A DNA stretch of 64,000 nt from Gnetum montanum (GCA_015680685.1 MNCI01034965.1:170241-234240), one strand, 5' to 3'. Positions 11,251 through 24,167 are shown, counted from the stretch's first letter. Numbers and translations are program-made. Notes: generated by a model from the sequence alone, not told the origin.

Positions 11251-13390
11251 TTTTGCTACCATGCTGTGAAGGTCCTTCTACTACAAGTCTCTTTGGGACC
11301 ATCTATTATCATTAAAGATTAAGAAATTAAAATCAACTCCTAATGGTTCATAATCCTTTCTCATGTCCTTGGTATGATCTAGTTCTTATTATTTTTATTA
11401 ATTATGGCCCTTATCATGATTGTAAAGTTAGAGAAATTTCAAAAAGAAATCCCAAATTATTATATGCTTGATTATTATGACCTTCCAAAATTATCATTTT
11501 CTCATTTATTATGACCTTAAATGGTTGGTATGGTTAGTTAGCTTCAATTTGATTGGTTAGTTGTAATATTCTTATTATATCCTTATATTTACCCTTTATA
11601 TTGTCTTATCCTTAACTACATGCAATAAACCTTTTCCCCCCATCCTACAACTAAGTTGAGCACTTTGAGATCAAGCAAGTTTAAGAATTTCTCAAATTGG
11701 AGTTACAATGAGGAAGTTATGGTGTCGGGAAGTTTAATTGCTAGAGCTCAAAAACTATTGTTACTATGAAATGATAGAATGAAAAAATTTTCTAACTCTT
11801 GTGCATGTATACTATTTATATACTATCATCGTAGTTGCAACATCGTAGGGCATGTGACATCATAGTTATAATGTCACCATTGAAGAATTTTGAATTTTTC
11901 ATAGATTTTCATGGAAAAATTAAGTCAATTAGATAATTTGGAAAATATAAAGGCTTTCTAAAGGGTCTTGAATCATAGATGATGCTTGGATTTCAAAAAT
12001 TTGGCATTCAAAGGTTATAAGGAATCTTAGGCAACAAAATTTTATCGAGTATATATGAGATGGATTGAGAATTCTTAACGTATGGATGAATTATAAGACT
12101 TGTGGGAAGTAAAATTGAGTGCTAAAGTGTCTCAGGAGGTAAAAGATGATGTGGAATTGGTCGTCAGATATGAGGTACAAGAGTTATACAAGTGGATTAT
12201 CCCTAAAGCAGGCTTTAGCCCTTAGTGCCCTTGTATAACCATGCCTAAAAGTGCCCATATGCACTCAAGGAATTAAGTGTTAAACATACCTATCTTGCAA
12301 AACACACACATTAGTATCACTAGATTGGGAAAATAACACTATATTATACAAAATCATAAAATTATGATTAAATATACTAATGAGATGCAATGAAACTAGA
12401 AGGAATTACAGAAATTGGGATGTGAGGTGTCTTACCACAAGCATAATAAATCCTTGTGTGTGATATGTCGTTAAAGTAATCATTAGTCTTTCCATCTAAG
12501 ATTCAAACCAAGTCCTAACCATTGTCCAATGACAGTGCATTGTATCATCCCCAAGACTAACAACCATAAGACTACCACTGTTGCAAGAAGTATTATCACT
12601 TGGAAATGTAGTTCAAGAAAGGAGTTTATTAATAGCACATCTTTTTTTATTTTTGAGATTTTTAAGAAGTCTACTACATTAAGGCATTGGTAACATGTCT
12701 TTCTAGTGGGACCCCCAAAAATTTTATTCTATACTTTTATTCTATTTTTACTATGTCAACCTTACCATAGGACTACCTTCAGGCATGGGTAACATGTCTT
12801 TCTAGTGACATGGTAAGGCAACACTTATTGTACTCTTACTTTCATTTTTCATTAGAACTCAAGAGAACAATACTATCTTAACAAGATAGAACTCACAATA
12901 GTAGTTTTAGAGAATCCACAAATCCCCTTGATGTCATACCCATTTCATTTCCACTTGGTTCTTCACTTTTCTATCTAGGCATAATGATCACAAGTTTATT
13001 TTAGTTTTATTGAGAGAAGAATATCACTATGTCCATGGTAAGAACCTCTTATTATTGAAAATGAGTGGATAGATGATGTGGTCTCACTGTATATAGAATC
13101 AATCTTTCACAATTTAATAATATAGGGTAATCTTCACCTTATTAGGACTACATCTTACTTTATTTCTTGCACTTTATTAGAATAATCAACACAAATATGT
13201 ACAAGACATATGATGAAAATCATAGAGGAAATGAAAAAATAGAGAAAGAAATTGAAAGATATCAAATAATACCAAAGGATTAAGAAATGGAAAAGTATAA
13301 AAGAATGAAAAGATATCAAAGAATGTGAAAAAGTAATAAGAAAAAGAAAAAGATTCAATTTGGTTCCTAAGGATCATATAGGGCACCCCC
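11250..13390 (-). other. Element B spacer between pol and extra ORF
   Basis: Non-coding, collinear with A's spacer at 850-3420. It contains two copies of the AAAGACATGTTACCC motif (minus, near 12700 and 12800) and an A-rich tract (13190-13360) matching A's T-rich tract in opposite orientation. No gene seen. Confidence 0.7.
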
Positions 13391-13399
13391 CATGACTAT

Positions 13400-14640
13400 C
13401 ATTGGAAACTATTAACCAAAAGATCAAATAGGTATAAGATGGTTTATTGAGCTAGGTAGAGTTCATAGAAGAATTGGGATATTCATAGTATGGTTTGACA
13501 TGTTAAATATTGACTAAAATAAGTTTGTGTGGATACATTGGGCGGTAAATTTCCATGGCTCCTGAAGGATATGTGGCATGGATGATATAATGTCCTTCCC
13601 ATAAAGTTTGGAACCTAACCTTCTATGGCACATGACTAGGATTATAGTATAGGACTTTATCGCCTAGTTGGATTGATACTTGTCAAATACTTGCATCATG
13701 CCTATGTTTGGAGTACTTCTTATATATTTTGTTGCTCATCAAAGCTAAAAGTCTATTTTCCTCTAAAAGATTAAGATTCATAAGACATTCTTTCTATGAT
13801 AGGCTCAAGTCTATGTCAAGTTTTCTAGCAATAGCTAACATTTGTAGCTTTGCTTGAATTGGTAGTAAAGGGAATTTTCCATAGACTAGCTCATAGGCAA
13901 AATATCCTATAGAAAATTTCTATGTGGTCCTATAGTCACATAGAGCATCATTTAGTTTAGTGCTCCAATTCTTCCTAAAACGACTAATAGTTCTAATTAA
14001 CATTCATGTAATTTTTGGGTTAGTCACTTCCACTTGACCATTTTCTTGAGGATGATATGTTGTAGTCAACTTATGGCTCACCCCAAGTTGTTGCATGATA
14101 TTTTTGAATATACTACCCATGAAGTGTGTTATGTTATCTTATATGAGCATTCATGATACTCAAAATCTGTTTACCACATGCTATTGAAAGAATTTAGTAG
14201 TTGTTTTCATGGTACAATCCTTAACTATAACTGCTTCTACCCATTTGGTACATAATCAATTGTTACTATGATGTATGCTTTCTAGTTTGACATCGATGTG
14301 ATGGATCCCATGAAATCAATTCCCCATATGTCAAATGGTTCCAATGGCTATATTTTTTACTTTGGTCCTTCATTCTTGGTTGTTATTCCTTCAACACACT
14401 AATATCTCTCACAAGACTAGGTGAAGTTCTGTGCATTCCAAAATATGATCAGCCAAAAGTTGCCTCCCATTATTAGCTTGAGTGTTTTTCTACGCCTTGC
14501 ATAGTGACCATCGCATGGTCCTTCACATACATCTTATAAAATTCTTTGTTGGTGCTTTGAACACACCATCTCACTAGTCCATTAGCACAAGTATTGTAGA
14601 TATTTCCATTTATTTTCATATACCACTTTACTTTATGGAA
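13400..14640 (-). pseudogene. Element B integrase remnant
   Basis: Minus-strand region between RNase H and the spacer, collinear with integrase of element D (about 62200-63420). Fragments of the catalytic core can be recognised (for example near 14320-14250, matching the GIDFMG and KWIEA region of D), but no long open frame remains. Placement rests on gene order and on short matches to D, so the limits are approximate. Confidence 0.6.
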
Positions 14641-16100
14641 GAATTTTTCTTTCTATTTTCTATTCCACTCAACAAGAAGCTTTTGTGTTAGAAGATAAGT
14701 CATATAATTAGTGATTCATGATTTCTCTATCAAGTTGATAATCATTGTCATTTTCCTAAAAAAGTTCTCATTAGGAAACTTGTCTGATATCGGTTCTTCT
14801 TACTCCTATGATTCCCATCTTAGCCTTGACAAATGATCTGCTATGATGTTCTTTATTCCTTTGTTTTCAATCATAGTGATGTCAAATTCTTGTAAAATTA
14901 TGAGCCACCTTATCACCATAGGACTCATCAAAAAATCTAATTGCACTATGGTCCATGTGAACATAGATAGGATACCTAAGCACATAATGCCTAAATTTTT
15001 CTAACGCATGCATCATACCCATAAGCTCCTTTTTAGTAGTGGTGTAATTAAGTTGTACTCTAGTGATGCTTCTACTAGCACAGTGTATGTAATATGATCT
15101 CTTTTAATCATCAAGCTACATTACTACTACACCTAATGCATAATTAGAAGCACCTATCATTATGTGGAAGGGCTTCGACCAATCTAGAGGTTGAAGGATT
15201 GGTGTTTCTATTACTTTCTATTTTAGTGTCTCAAATGCCTTATCACATTGCTCTATCCATTGGAATGGTGCATCTTTCTTTGTCAATTCTACCAACAACT
15301 TTGCTAGTTTTGAAAAAGTTTCTATGAATCTTCGATAATATCTTGCATGGCCTAAAAATGATCTAACCTTCTCAACAATTTGTGGCCTTTGGGTGATGTT
15401 TTGAATGACTCTTATCTTTTTTGAATCTACTTCTATTTCTTTTTGAAATACCTTATGTCCCAAAACGATCCCATCTTGGACCACTAAATGGCTTTTCTAC
15501 CAATTGAGCTTCAAATTGGTTTCAACGCTTCTTTTCAACACCTACTCTAAATGATCTAATGCTTACTTCAAATATAGCCCATAAGTAGAGAAATCATCCA
15601 TAAATACTTCTACGCCATTACTAATTTGCTTCTAAAAGATACTCAATACTAATCTCTGAAAAGTGATAGGTGCATTGCACAAGTTAAAAGGCATTTTCTT
15701 ATAAGCAAATATTACCCATGGACTAGTGAACATAGTCTTTTCTTGGTCTTCCAATGCAATGCAAATTTGCTTATATCCATTGTACCCATCAAGAAAGCTA
15801 TAGTACTGATATCCTACTATAGTATCGAGGACCTTGTAAACAAAGGAAAGAGTGAAATGGTCCTTGAATGTCACAAATTTCAACAACCAAAAATCAATAC
15901 ATACTCTCCACTTATCACCCTTCTTTGGAACAATAACCAAAGGACTAACCTATTCACTATCTATAATGGGGTATATGAATCCTTCTTTTAATAATTTTTC
16001 CAATTCTTATTTTACTACTTCTTGGAGCTCAAGATTCAACCTTCTCTAAGGTTGATGATATGGCTTGATACTTAGGTCTATGTATATCCAATGTTGACAT
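14640..16100 (-). pseudogene. Element B reverse transcriptase and RNase H remnant
   Basis: Clear Ty3/gypsy RT on the minus strand. The palm motif FLDGYNGYKQI is near 15790, NLCNAPITFQRL near 15670, and the YxDD-equivalent EVFMDDFS near 15600. The thumb and connection part (15484-15218) includes SFLGHARYYRRFIETFSKLA. RNase H follows to about 14900. The frame from about 15940 to 15220 is continuous but broken by TAA/TAG codons at positions where element D or family logic has Gln. A stop follows LETLK-type sequence in both B and D. Confidence 0.85.
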
Positions 16101-16849
16101 ATTCATGGATCAATGCCTATTATCTCATCATACGACCGTGTGAATATTGTTGGTCATTTATTGACTACTTCCAATAATCTCTTCTTTTAGTCTTTATCAA
16201 GGTTGGCATTGATGATTACCGATTTTCCATTATTTAGAAAGGCATATTCTAGCACATCTAGTAGGGATTTTAGTTCCAACGGTTCAGGCTCAAACTTATC
16301 TAGGATCTCTAACTATCCCCATTCAATATCTTCTTTTTGGTGTGAATGTGCATAGGGGTGTTTTCTTCATAACTGTTCTAAATTATTTGTTTCCTTGACA
16401 TAGGAACTTATGATCTGATTGACTGGTTCCATGTATATTTTCGATTCTGTCTCTTATCAATAATTAGCCAATAGGTGCCTTCTTCTTTTGTGGCTACTAC
16501 ACACAAATACTGTTGCACACACATATCTTCTAAACATTGATTACACGTTGTGATCTTTCCTTGTTTAACAACCCAAATTCTTTGCACATAATTACATCCA
16601 TTATCATTATATGCAATACATGGAACCTAGCATCGTTATATGATGCCAGCTTCATCTTCCTTGGAAATCTTCAAGGACAAATCTCTAATTCCAATCTTAG
16701 CATTCATAATGCTAAGTCATGTCCTTCCCATTATTATAGGAAACTCTCCCTTATCTTTTCCCTTATGTATTACTAGAAAATCAACAAGGTAGGACTAGCC
16801 ATTGATGGTGGTGATGACATCATCCACTTGTCTGAGTGGAACAGTGATC

Positions 16850-17000
16850 GATTGATCTGCAAGCTCTAATCAAATTTTTCTTTTCCTTAGTGGTGGAAGA
16901 TTTCATGCCTTGTACATATCCTATGAAATTAAGTTCACTCTTGACCCAGAATCAAGTAGAGCCTTGCATGGTTTATGACCTACTACTTGTAGATATATCA
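16850..17000 (-). pseudogene. Element B retropepsin active-site region
   Basis: Minus strand near 16975-16930 encodes PCKALLDSGSRVNL, the Asp-Ser-Gly active site of a retroviral-type aspartic protease. It matches PCKALLDSGSSVNLI of element D at 60025-60070. It lies between gag and RT, as expected in Ty3/gypsy. The linker to RT (16100-16850) is degenerate. Confidence 0.8.
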
Positions 17001-17049
17001 ATAGACTTCTTAGATCTGTAAAAGATGGAAGCCTAGTATTCCCTAGAGG

Positions 17050-19542
17050 AGTGTGTGTAGAAGGGATTGATGTAGATGGAGTCCCCATCCTTTGAACCCT
17101 TCAGGACTTATTTAGAAGAATCAATGCTTCCTAGATCAAGGTTCATTTGCTATTACCTCCTCCTACATGTTTACTACCATTGTTATGTTCTTTTCTTGTG
17201 GTTGTAATGGCAGCTCCCCTTGCATGACTAGTTGTGGCATTAATGGTAAAAAATTGGAAGGTTAGTTTGATGGACCAACTACTTGTTGATGTGTGTAGAG
17301 ATTAGGATCCATCCTTGGAGTGGTAGGTTTGTAATACTAAAGTAGATAATAATGAGAAGAAGTGTGAACTCAAGCATTCCCCACAAAGATAGGACATTGT
17401 GCATAATATCCATAAGGATCCAATTACCTATATGAATATTGTTGCCTCGACGGTGGCATTGCCCATGCTTGAGGTTGTTGCCACTGCTACTAGTATTATT
17501 TTTGCAATTGACGGTAGGCTCTGCTTGGGTAGTAGCTTGGCTAGAATGGTTATCTGGGATTACCCTTAGGATAAGATAACCATCTTGGCAACTATTTTTA
17601 ATAAACCTTTGGTTGAGTGCATATGCCCTAGACTCTTGCAAGTGAACCATAACAGGGCAACATCCCTTAGGATGTTCATACGAGCACACCTTGCATCCTT
17701 TCTTCTCTTTTGAACTAGTACACTTCTCAACTGTAGTAGCTTTTCCTTTTTGCTTATCACCTTATTGTCCATGATCTATTCTCTTCTTATCTTTGCCTTT
17801 ATTAAATGCTTGTTCAGTATTTTCTTATATTATCTTAAGAGCTATAGCAAACTTTTCATCCACCGAGTCCCACATCTTCTCTACCTTTGTTACTATATCA
17901 TTGATTGATTTTTGAATTGGTAGAGGTTTCTTTTGAATTACATCTTCCAAGTTTTCTTGTTCCTGCTTGTCACACATTCGAACATCTCATTTTCTAATTA
18001 ATGGATCTCAATTATATTCTTCAGCTAATTCTCTCTTCTTTAACTCTCCTTCCTCTTTTCCCACTTGGTCTATTAACCTTTGGAAACGATGGATAGTCAT
18101 CTCTGATAATCTTCCTTGGGTGTAGACCCCAAGGGTTTCTCTAGTTTTATTCCTTAACCCATCAACAATGTTTTTGAGTTGTTCCCTTTGTGAGAATCCA
18201 TGGCCTAGGCATTATGCAGAAGAGAATAATATTTACCCATCACTACATCAAGGGACTCATGTGTTCCTTGTTTCCATCCCTAGATTTGCTATTTGAGGTT
18301 AGACATTCTTAAGTAAGTTTAATACTTGTCGTTAAAGATCTCAAGCATGGTACTCCATCTTCTAATCAATTCTAGTTTTACTGCTATGTACCAACTCTTT
18401 GCCTCCTTGATGAATGTTCCAAGAAACAACTTTAGCTTTTCCCAATCACTTTCAATATTTTGAAGGACACAAACATCATGGAATGCTTAAAGGTGGTGTT
18501 GTGGATCTGCATTATATCCACTTGCAAATTTAGGGATATTATTCATGTCTAGTTGCTTAATGCGACTGTCCCTTACATGTTTGGTTGGAATATACACTAC
18601 TTCTGTAATATTGATCATATGGCAAGTGGAAAATAAGGGTTCTTTATGGTCATTGGATTCATGAGCTCTATTGTAGTGATGTTTTCTTTGGTGCTTTTAG
18701 TATTCTCTCTCTTCATATCTAATCTTGTCTCTTCTTCATTCATACTCATCATCTTCTTCATTAGGACACCTTCAACAATATTCATGCTTATCATTTTCCC
18801 TATGCCTTTTCCTATCATAATCTCTAAGTCTTCATTCCCTTATGTCATAATTTGTTGATGACCATGAGGAGGAAGAGGAAGTAGTTGGAGAATGATGTCG
18901 ACTAGTTCTCTTTTTATGACTCTATAATTCATCGTTTTATGGTTCCGCAAAAGCTTTAGGCCTTAAGCTTCACCTGTGTTTAGAGTCTTCTACCTCTTTT
19001 CTTAGTGTCTCTGCAAGGGTTGAATGCAATTGTACCTTGACAAGTTCTTCCAAATGAATAATAGGTGTTTGTGAGGGGTCTTCATGATTGTGGTGGAGTT
19101 TTTTTGTTAAGAATGCATCGTCATTAATTTCTTCTAATACAACACTGTGGTTGACTTTCTTTCCTTTGCTATTTTCATGCCTTGTCTCCATAACAACATC
19201 CCTTCATACTTGCATCTCTTTGAGTTGATACAGCCTAGTCATGTGTTGGGTCACATGATACCCTTCCTGTGCATGGCTCAGGTTCATCCTTATTAAGGCT
19301 ACCTAAAGCATGGATGGTGCTGAATGTTTTAGAGGCAAAACAATGTTGCCCTATAAGTTTCTCCATCTTAGCTACTCATCCTAGTGAAAGATGAATGTGA
19401 AATTAGGATAATAGGGATCAATATGAGCATATGAAATCCTTGTTTGCATAGGCACACTCAAATCTTCATCATCGTGTCTCCTGCCATTACTCTTTTGTGG
19501 CTCTTTAGCAAGTGATAACTTCTCTTTAAGTGTTGAAGCCAT
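17050..19542 (-). pseudogene. Element B gag remnant
   Basis: Starts with an ATG at 19542 (MASTLKEKLSLAKEPQKSNG), about 120 bp inside the primer-binding site. It contains a basic and acidic region (18600-18900) and a zinc-knuckle-like motif CKVCSYEHPKGCCP (about 17700-17660, spacing C-x2-C-x3-H-x3-C). The counterpart in element D is CEICQYDHPKGCFP. Downstream is a Gln/Tyr/Pro-rich tail. Multiple stops, many opposite Gln codons of D. Confidence 0.75.
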
Positions 19543-19665
19543 ATTGTGTGTTTGACAATTTAGTTATGTGTGTTATCAAAATTGATTAAAAATGTAAAGA
19601 ATAAACTTTGTGATTCTTGATACAGCAAACTTTATAAGATCAACTACTCAACACACATTAACACA

Positions 19666-19683
19666 TCCTCAATAATGGCATCA
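19666..19683 (-). other. Element B primer-binding site
   Basis: Minus strand reads TGATGCCATTATTGAGGA one base inside the 5' LTR. It is a decayed version of D's TGGCGCCATTGTTGGGGA and resembles sites usually assigned to tRNA-Asp priming in Athila-type elements. That assignment is from memory. Confidence 0.75.
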
Positions 19684-19684
19684 A

Positions 19685-20550
19685 TGATGAGAGCGGTGGT
19701 GTATTTCAACACTCTACCATACAAGTCACAAGTATTCACGCACAACTAGATTATAATCCGTAGATGGACAATGTAATTATGCTAGGAGTTGATGTTAAGC
19801 TTGTGATGGTTGTCTTCTCACTTTGAGTTAGTGAAATCTGAATGTATGGTTTAACTCACAATGAGGGGTATCATAAATAATGTTGTAAGGCTCTCATTAC
19901 TCCTAGTGTTGAATATGATTGAAAATAGAATTAAAGTCTAAATCTAAGTAACGCTGAAGTGTAAATCTATTTTATCCTAGTAGTGACGAGTATCCATTCC
20001 TAGTTTATCGATCATGTTTTAAGCTTATGTAATCATCACTGGGATTACTAAGTGGAATCACTATTGAGTGTATCAAGCAAGACCACCACTAGGTTGCCAA
20101 ACAATTGCATTTAACATTCAAAATCAATCGTACCCATTCCGCTTCACTAGTGAGCATAAAAGTAAAGTACTTGGAATGTAAATGATTAAGCTAAGAAAAT
20201 AGAAAATCATGCTAAGTAAACAATAGAATAAAAGAACTAAAAAATGCTACAATTATGTAAAACAGTCTCAATCTTTATTGTCAATCATAAACTGTACCCA
20301 ATTACAATTTACTTGCTCCAGTCAACTGCTTAACACCACACTGCTTACATTCACACTATCGCTAAAACTACGAAATAAAACTACAAGAGTTTGGGTAAGG
20401 GTTGGAGAAAATTGTTACTGCTTGTGCACCCAAGTGTCAATATTTATAGGGATACATAGCTCCCAAGACATTGTATCAATGATGATGTAGCATGACCTAT
20501 GATATCATAGATACGATATCGCATTGGATTGAAAAAAAATGGTTTTATCA
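19685..20550 (-). mobile_element. Element B 5' LTR
   Basis: 866 bp, minus-strand ends TGATAAAACC and CTCTCATCA. A TATA-like CCTATAAATATTG lies near 20450. U3 holds GATATC palindromes at about 20500-20520. It aligns over its full length with the interrupted 3' LTR. Confidence 0.9.
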
Positions 20551-20555
20551 ATTAG

Positions 20556-21016
20556 TAAAGTAGAATAAGTATGATTGGTTTCAAGCATAAAGTATAATTG
20601 TTTGAGAACCCAATAGTGACTTTGCTTGATTTACTCAATAGTGAAGTTACTTAGTAATCCCAATAACAATCACATCATCCCATGATGTATATAGATAACC
20701 AGGAACTCATGCTTATCACCTTTGAATAAAATAGATTTATAGTTTTATTATACTTAGAAAGAGAAATTATCTGTATTTCCACCATGTTTACACTTAGCAT
20801 CATTAAGAGCCAATCACCATCAGTTCATCATGTAGCTCACTAAGAGTTAAATCATACAATTTGTACCTCGCTAACTCTCAATTGGAAGACAATGATCACA
20901 AACTTAATATAAACTCACTACTATACTTACATTGACCATCCACAAATTATGATCCAATCACACATGAACACTTGTAGCTTGTATGGTTGGGTGTTGGAAT
21001 ACGCAACTGTTCATCA
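20556..21016 (+). mobile_element. Element A 3' LTR, right part
   Basis: Continues the LTR broken at 6457. It ends with the family terminus (GCTTGTATGGTTGGGTGTTGG, then TTCATCA). No primer-binding site follows, so this is the 3' LTR. The candidate target duplication is AATAG (21017-21021); its partner is outside the window. Confidence 0.85.
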
Positions 21017-22162
21017 AATAGTAAGTGCCTTGGTATGGAAATCCCATATCAAAGGTTCCATTCCAATAGGTAACACCAAATTATGGATTTTTTAAAAATG
21101 TTATTATCACTTTCAATGTGTTGTATTGCTCTCTTTGGTTCCTTTCAAAGCAAAAAAACATTATGATGATATAATAATCTCGCACTTCCATAATGTACTA
21201 ATAATGAAACATGAAAACATGAGGTCTTAAATTGTCTGATGTACAACTGTGGGCCATTTATGCATCCCTACCAGAGCCTCTGAAATACGAAGAGCAACGA
21301 TTAGTCCACAATGCCAAGCCATGGTGTTCGCCTGTTAACGACGAAACGATAAAACCATGGCAAATTAATCTATTATTTGGCTTTCTCAAGCAATGTTGAA
21401 GAGTTATCAATGATGCTAAGTTTCATATTGTGTAAGGCTTTTCGGGTACGATATCACAGATTGAGAAAAATTTTTATAAATATTGGCCAAATTTCCACAA
21501 ACCTTTAAGCCAATTTTACATATTGTATTTTAACAGATTACAAGAGGGTGAAAGCCGAAGAAATTACCTCCCTTGTATTGCGTTCACAAGTAGGACAAAT
21601 TATAAGCATTAATTCAATTAAATTGCCCTGGCCTTAATGTGCTACCTCACATTTTATTTATTTTGTGAGCGGCATACAATCAATAAAAACGCTTGCTGTG
21701 GGTCAAATTCGTCAAATATCAAGCAAGTCTAAAACTGCATCTGGTAAGGTTACGAACAGGTAGCGTAGGAAATATCCCAGATTTAGGAGCTCCCGTAAAA
21801 CAGGTACATTTATAAAAACCATGCAAGCACGTTTCCACGACCCCCAAAAAAACTGCCGGCTTATCAAAATTAGCGAACAAAACTGGTGTGGAAATGCAAG
21901 CAGCATTTCCTCCCCCAACTTGAAAGCTCAAAATCTCCTACCCTTAGCAACATTGCTTGAAACAAAGTTGTATGTGTATTAGAAATCAATGGGAAAACGT
22001 TAGGGGTTTGTAAGCTCTATTAAACATATTTTACAATCAGAAACTCTAAATGAAGAGCACTTTGCCAAGAATAGGTATAAGATTACAATTTGTAACAATT
22101 GTAGGAATTTCTAGAGAATGGATGTGAAAAACTGAATAAATGATTTTCTTTATTTACATAAA
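21017..22162. other. 3' flank of the BRAHMA pseudogene, no gene
   Basis: Unique-looking sequence between element A and the pseudogene stop. Two short overlapping minus-strand frames near 21712-21931 have no recognisable domain. I see no RNA gene or repeat. Confidence 0.5.
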
Positions 22163-22802
22163 TCAAGTATGACTGGGTCTCCTTTTACCAGTATCTGTCC
22201 TTAGCCTTTTCACAGGCTTGGCACATTGAACATCTTTTTCAGCATCCAGTACACTGGAATTACTCTTCTCAGCACTAGCAAAAATGTGGCCACCCATGGG
22301 CTGGTCTTCCCTGACCAGGATGCCAAACATCTTTCTGTGGCAAAGCTCAAGCAGTCTGGCTAATATCCTGTACAGAATTAATTAATCTAGACTTAACTAC
22401 TACTTTATCCATATCCTTTCTCTTCTTTTTGCAAATAACAAGATCACCGGGATGAGTCACCTCCAGAACATCATGTCCTTTACTCCGTTCCCTACTACTA
22501 CTCTGCATTTGATCATCAACAAAAACTCTGCTACTGTTATCTTTCTGTGTTCTCAAAATAGCCTCTCTCTGATTCGACCTTTCCTTCAATTCCCATTCAG
22601 CAGCAACATTACATGCCCGTGATGGGTGCTTTAATGGAGCTATGTCAGAGGTCAAATTGGAGTCATCATGTGGTCTGTATGGTCTAGGTTGATTTGGTAG
22701 CTGTTTGGGGGAAACAGATGGTGCTGCTGGCTGACCAATTGACACCAGGCTTCAAGTTTTTACAGTGGAAAAATCTACATCAGGGAATGTTTGTGCCATG
22801 CG
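22163..22802 (-). pseudogene. BRM: BRM pseudogene exon 9 (C-terminus)
   Basis: Acceptor CTGCAG before 22802. Encodes RMAQTFPDVDFSTVKT, the end of the bromodomain region, then a TGA, then an open frame with HPGDLVICKKKRKD, a motif typical of plant BRM tails. A premature TGA at 22347 and a frame change follow. The true end (PVKRLRTDTGKRRPSHT then TGA at 22163-22165) is in another frame. Confidence 0.8.
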
Positions 22803-22957
22803 CTGCAAAAATAAACCTATCTGTCTTCACCAACTGATTATTAAAAGTAACATATGTTAGTTTTTAATGGTAAAAACTAATGGTAATATTTTAAAAGAGA
22901 GAGAAAGAGAAAACACACCAAATATACTAGTAAAATCGAAAATTTCTAATTGTATAC

Positions 22958-23170
22958 CTCAAGAGAATGGTTTTGATGCCGTATAGCACTTTCTAACATC
23001 GTATGGACATCTGTAACAAAGTCTAGCACGTTACGGTACTCAAAACGGTCAAGCCTTTCTTCAATATTCTGAGCTTCATTATGGTTCACAAAAATCCTTG
23101 GAAAGCCTGAAGTGTCATTTTTCCTTGAACTAGATATCAACTGAAGCACTTTCATAAAGAGGCTCTTGCA
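22958..23170 (-). pseudogene. BRM: BRM pseudogene exon 8 (bromodomain region)
   Basis: Bounded by TAG (acceptor, 23171-23173) and GTATAC (donor, 22952-22957). Encodes CKSLFMKVLQLISSSRK and IEERLDRFEYRNVLDFVTDV, resembling the divergent bromodomain helices of plant BRM. This exon alone has no visible stop. In the family this domain binds acetylated histone tails. Confidence 0.8.
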
Positions 23171-23459
23171 CTAAGTATGCTAAAAAAAGATGAACCCTTA
23201 GATGAAGGACATTGAAAAGCAAAGCAAAATATAAAAATAAAGTATGCTACTGAAAAGCAAGATTATATACAAAAAATAATAAATGTAACCGATAAAAAAC
23301 ACAAAGAACTGCAACAGGATTTAGGATGATGAACAATGGAACTGCTAAAAGCATGTCTCCTTGATAATTAGTTTTAACAATCCTTAATTTTATCAAAAAT
23401 TATGATCAAGGATCATCACCTGAAGGCTCAATACTCATCCCACCAACGCAACTTCCAGG

Positions 23460-23575
23460 AGGGTCAGTAGTAGATGAGTAAAAGCCTAAACTTTTTTGAG
23501 TAGCTACACCCAGGCTTTTTAACAGGTCTCACAACTGGATAAACAAGCACCTTACCATAATCAAGCCTCCTATCA
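23460..23575 (-). mobile_element. SINE-like copy 1 (tRNA-derived head)
   Basis: Minus strand holds TTATGGTAAGGTGCTTG (box A-like), then TTGTGAGACC, then GCCTGGGTGTAGCTACTC. The layout resembles plant Au-type SINEs. A second copy with the same order is at 52840-52910. The poor box B and unclear 3' end keep confidence moderate. Confidence 0.5.
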
Positions 23576-23789
23576 AACACTATGATTGTCTTGCATAATT
23601 TAAATGATCAGGTAGTAGTCATTAACACTGAAAGCTAAAACAATTCAAAGACATGAAACAACATAAATAATTGGTTCAACATCATCACCAGAGGGTGTGG
23701 GGATTGTAGATACGTGGTTGGAACCTGCAATAATTGTAATATAGATACAATCTAAAATATATAGTTCCATGAGAACTTTATAGCTCAGC

Positions 23790-23865
23790 ATTGCCCACCA
23801 GAATCAAACCATGACTTGGAGCTTTCAAACAAAGAGTCTTACCACTAGGGTAACCCCCAATTAGT
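23790..23865 (-). mobile_element. SINE-like copy 2 (tRNA-like head)
   Basis: Minus strand reads GGTTACCCTAGTGGTAAGAC (box A-like), then about 40 nt later ATGGTTTGATTCTGG (box B-like). The spacing fits a tRNA-derived RNA polymerase III promoter. It does not fold as a normal tRNA, so a SINE head is the likelier call. Confidence 0.45.
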
Positions 23866-24167
23866 TCAACATTATCACATGCAATGCTAACCAGGATTCT
23901 CTACCTAAAAAACTTTGGACAGCACAACCACAACTAAGGCACGTCAACTTCTCATAAGGATTACTAAAAATACAAGGGTGCAACGTTATTACAGAATACA
24001 CTGTATGAACCGGAATAATATTAAGGAATTCATTCTGGTGGATTTAGATTGGAGTGCTCAGAAATTTACAATACATCACTACAGAATATGATTGATCGAC
24101 ATGCATTTCTTCCATATAAGCTCAAAAAAAAAAATATGGAAGGGAGTCTTTTTCTTTTTCCCCCTTT

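Larger units (their letters stand above)
6458..20550 (-). mobile_element. Element B: full-length Athila-like Ty3/gypsy retrotransposon
   Basis: Complete but decayed element on the minus strand, about 14.1 kb including a 1-kb nested solo LTR. In transcription order: 5' LTR (20550-19685), primer-binding site, gag, protease, RT, RNase H, integrase, spacer, extra coiled-coil ORF, polypurine tract, 3' LTR (8333-6458). Same family as A, C, D, F and G by LTR ends and pol. No chromodomain seen after integrase. gag and pol carry many in-frame stops, so it is not autonomous now. Family label (Athila-like) is from RT motif style and primer site, by eye only. Confidence 0.9.
6453..20555 (-). repeat. Element B target-site duplication ATTAG (6453-6457 and 20551-20555)
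   Basis: The five bases ATTAG lie immediately outside both LTR ends of element B: before TGATGAGC at 6458 and after TTTTATCA at 20550. The flanks then read as one continuous element A LTR. This proves the insertion order A then B. Confidence 0.92.
1..21016 (+). mobile_element. Element A: decayed Athila-like Ty3/gypsy retrotransposon, 5' part outside window
   Basis: Outermost element of the left nest, on the plus strand. It shows a protease/pol remnant (1-about 830), a non-coding spacer, an extra downstream ORF (about 3420-5840), a purine-rich tract just before 6088, and a 3' LTR split by element B into 6088-6457 and 20556-21016. The LTR starts TGATGAAACT and ends TTCATCA, matching the termini of the other family members. 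Its RT, RNase H and integrase are missing: the sequence passes from the linker before RT straight to the tail after integrase. The 5' LTR and left target duplication lie outside the window, so its age cannot be estimated from LTR divergence. Confidence 0.85.

Noticed and set aside
13155-13386. Hydrophobic minus-strand frames
   Set aside because: Low-complexity translation of the A/T-rich spacer tract in element B.
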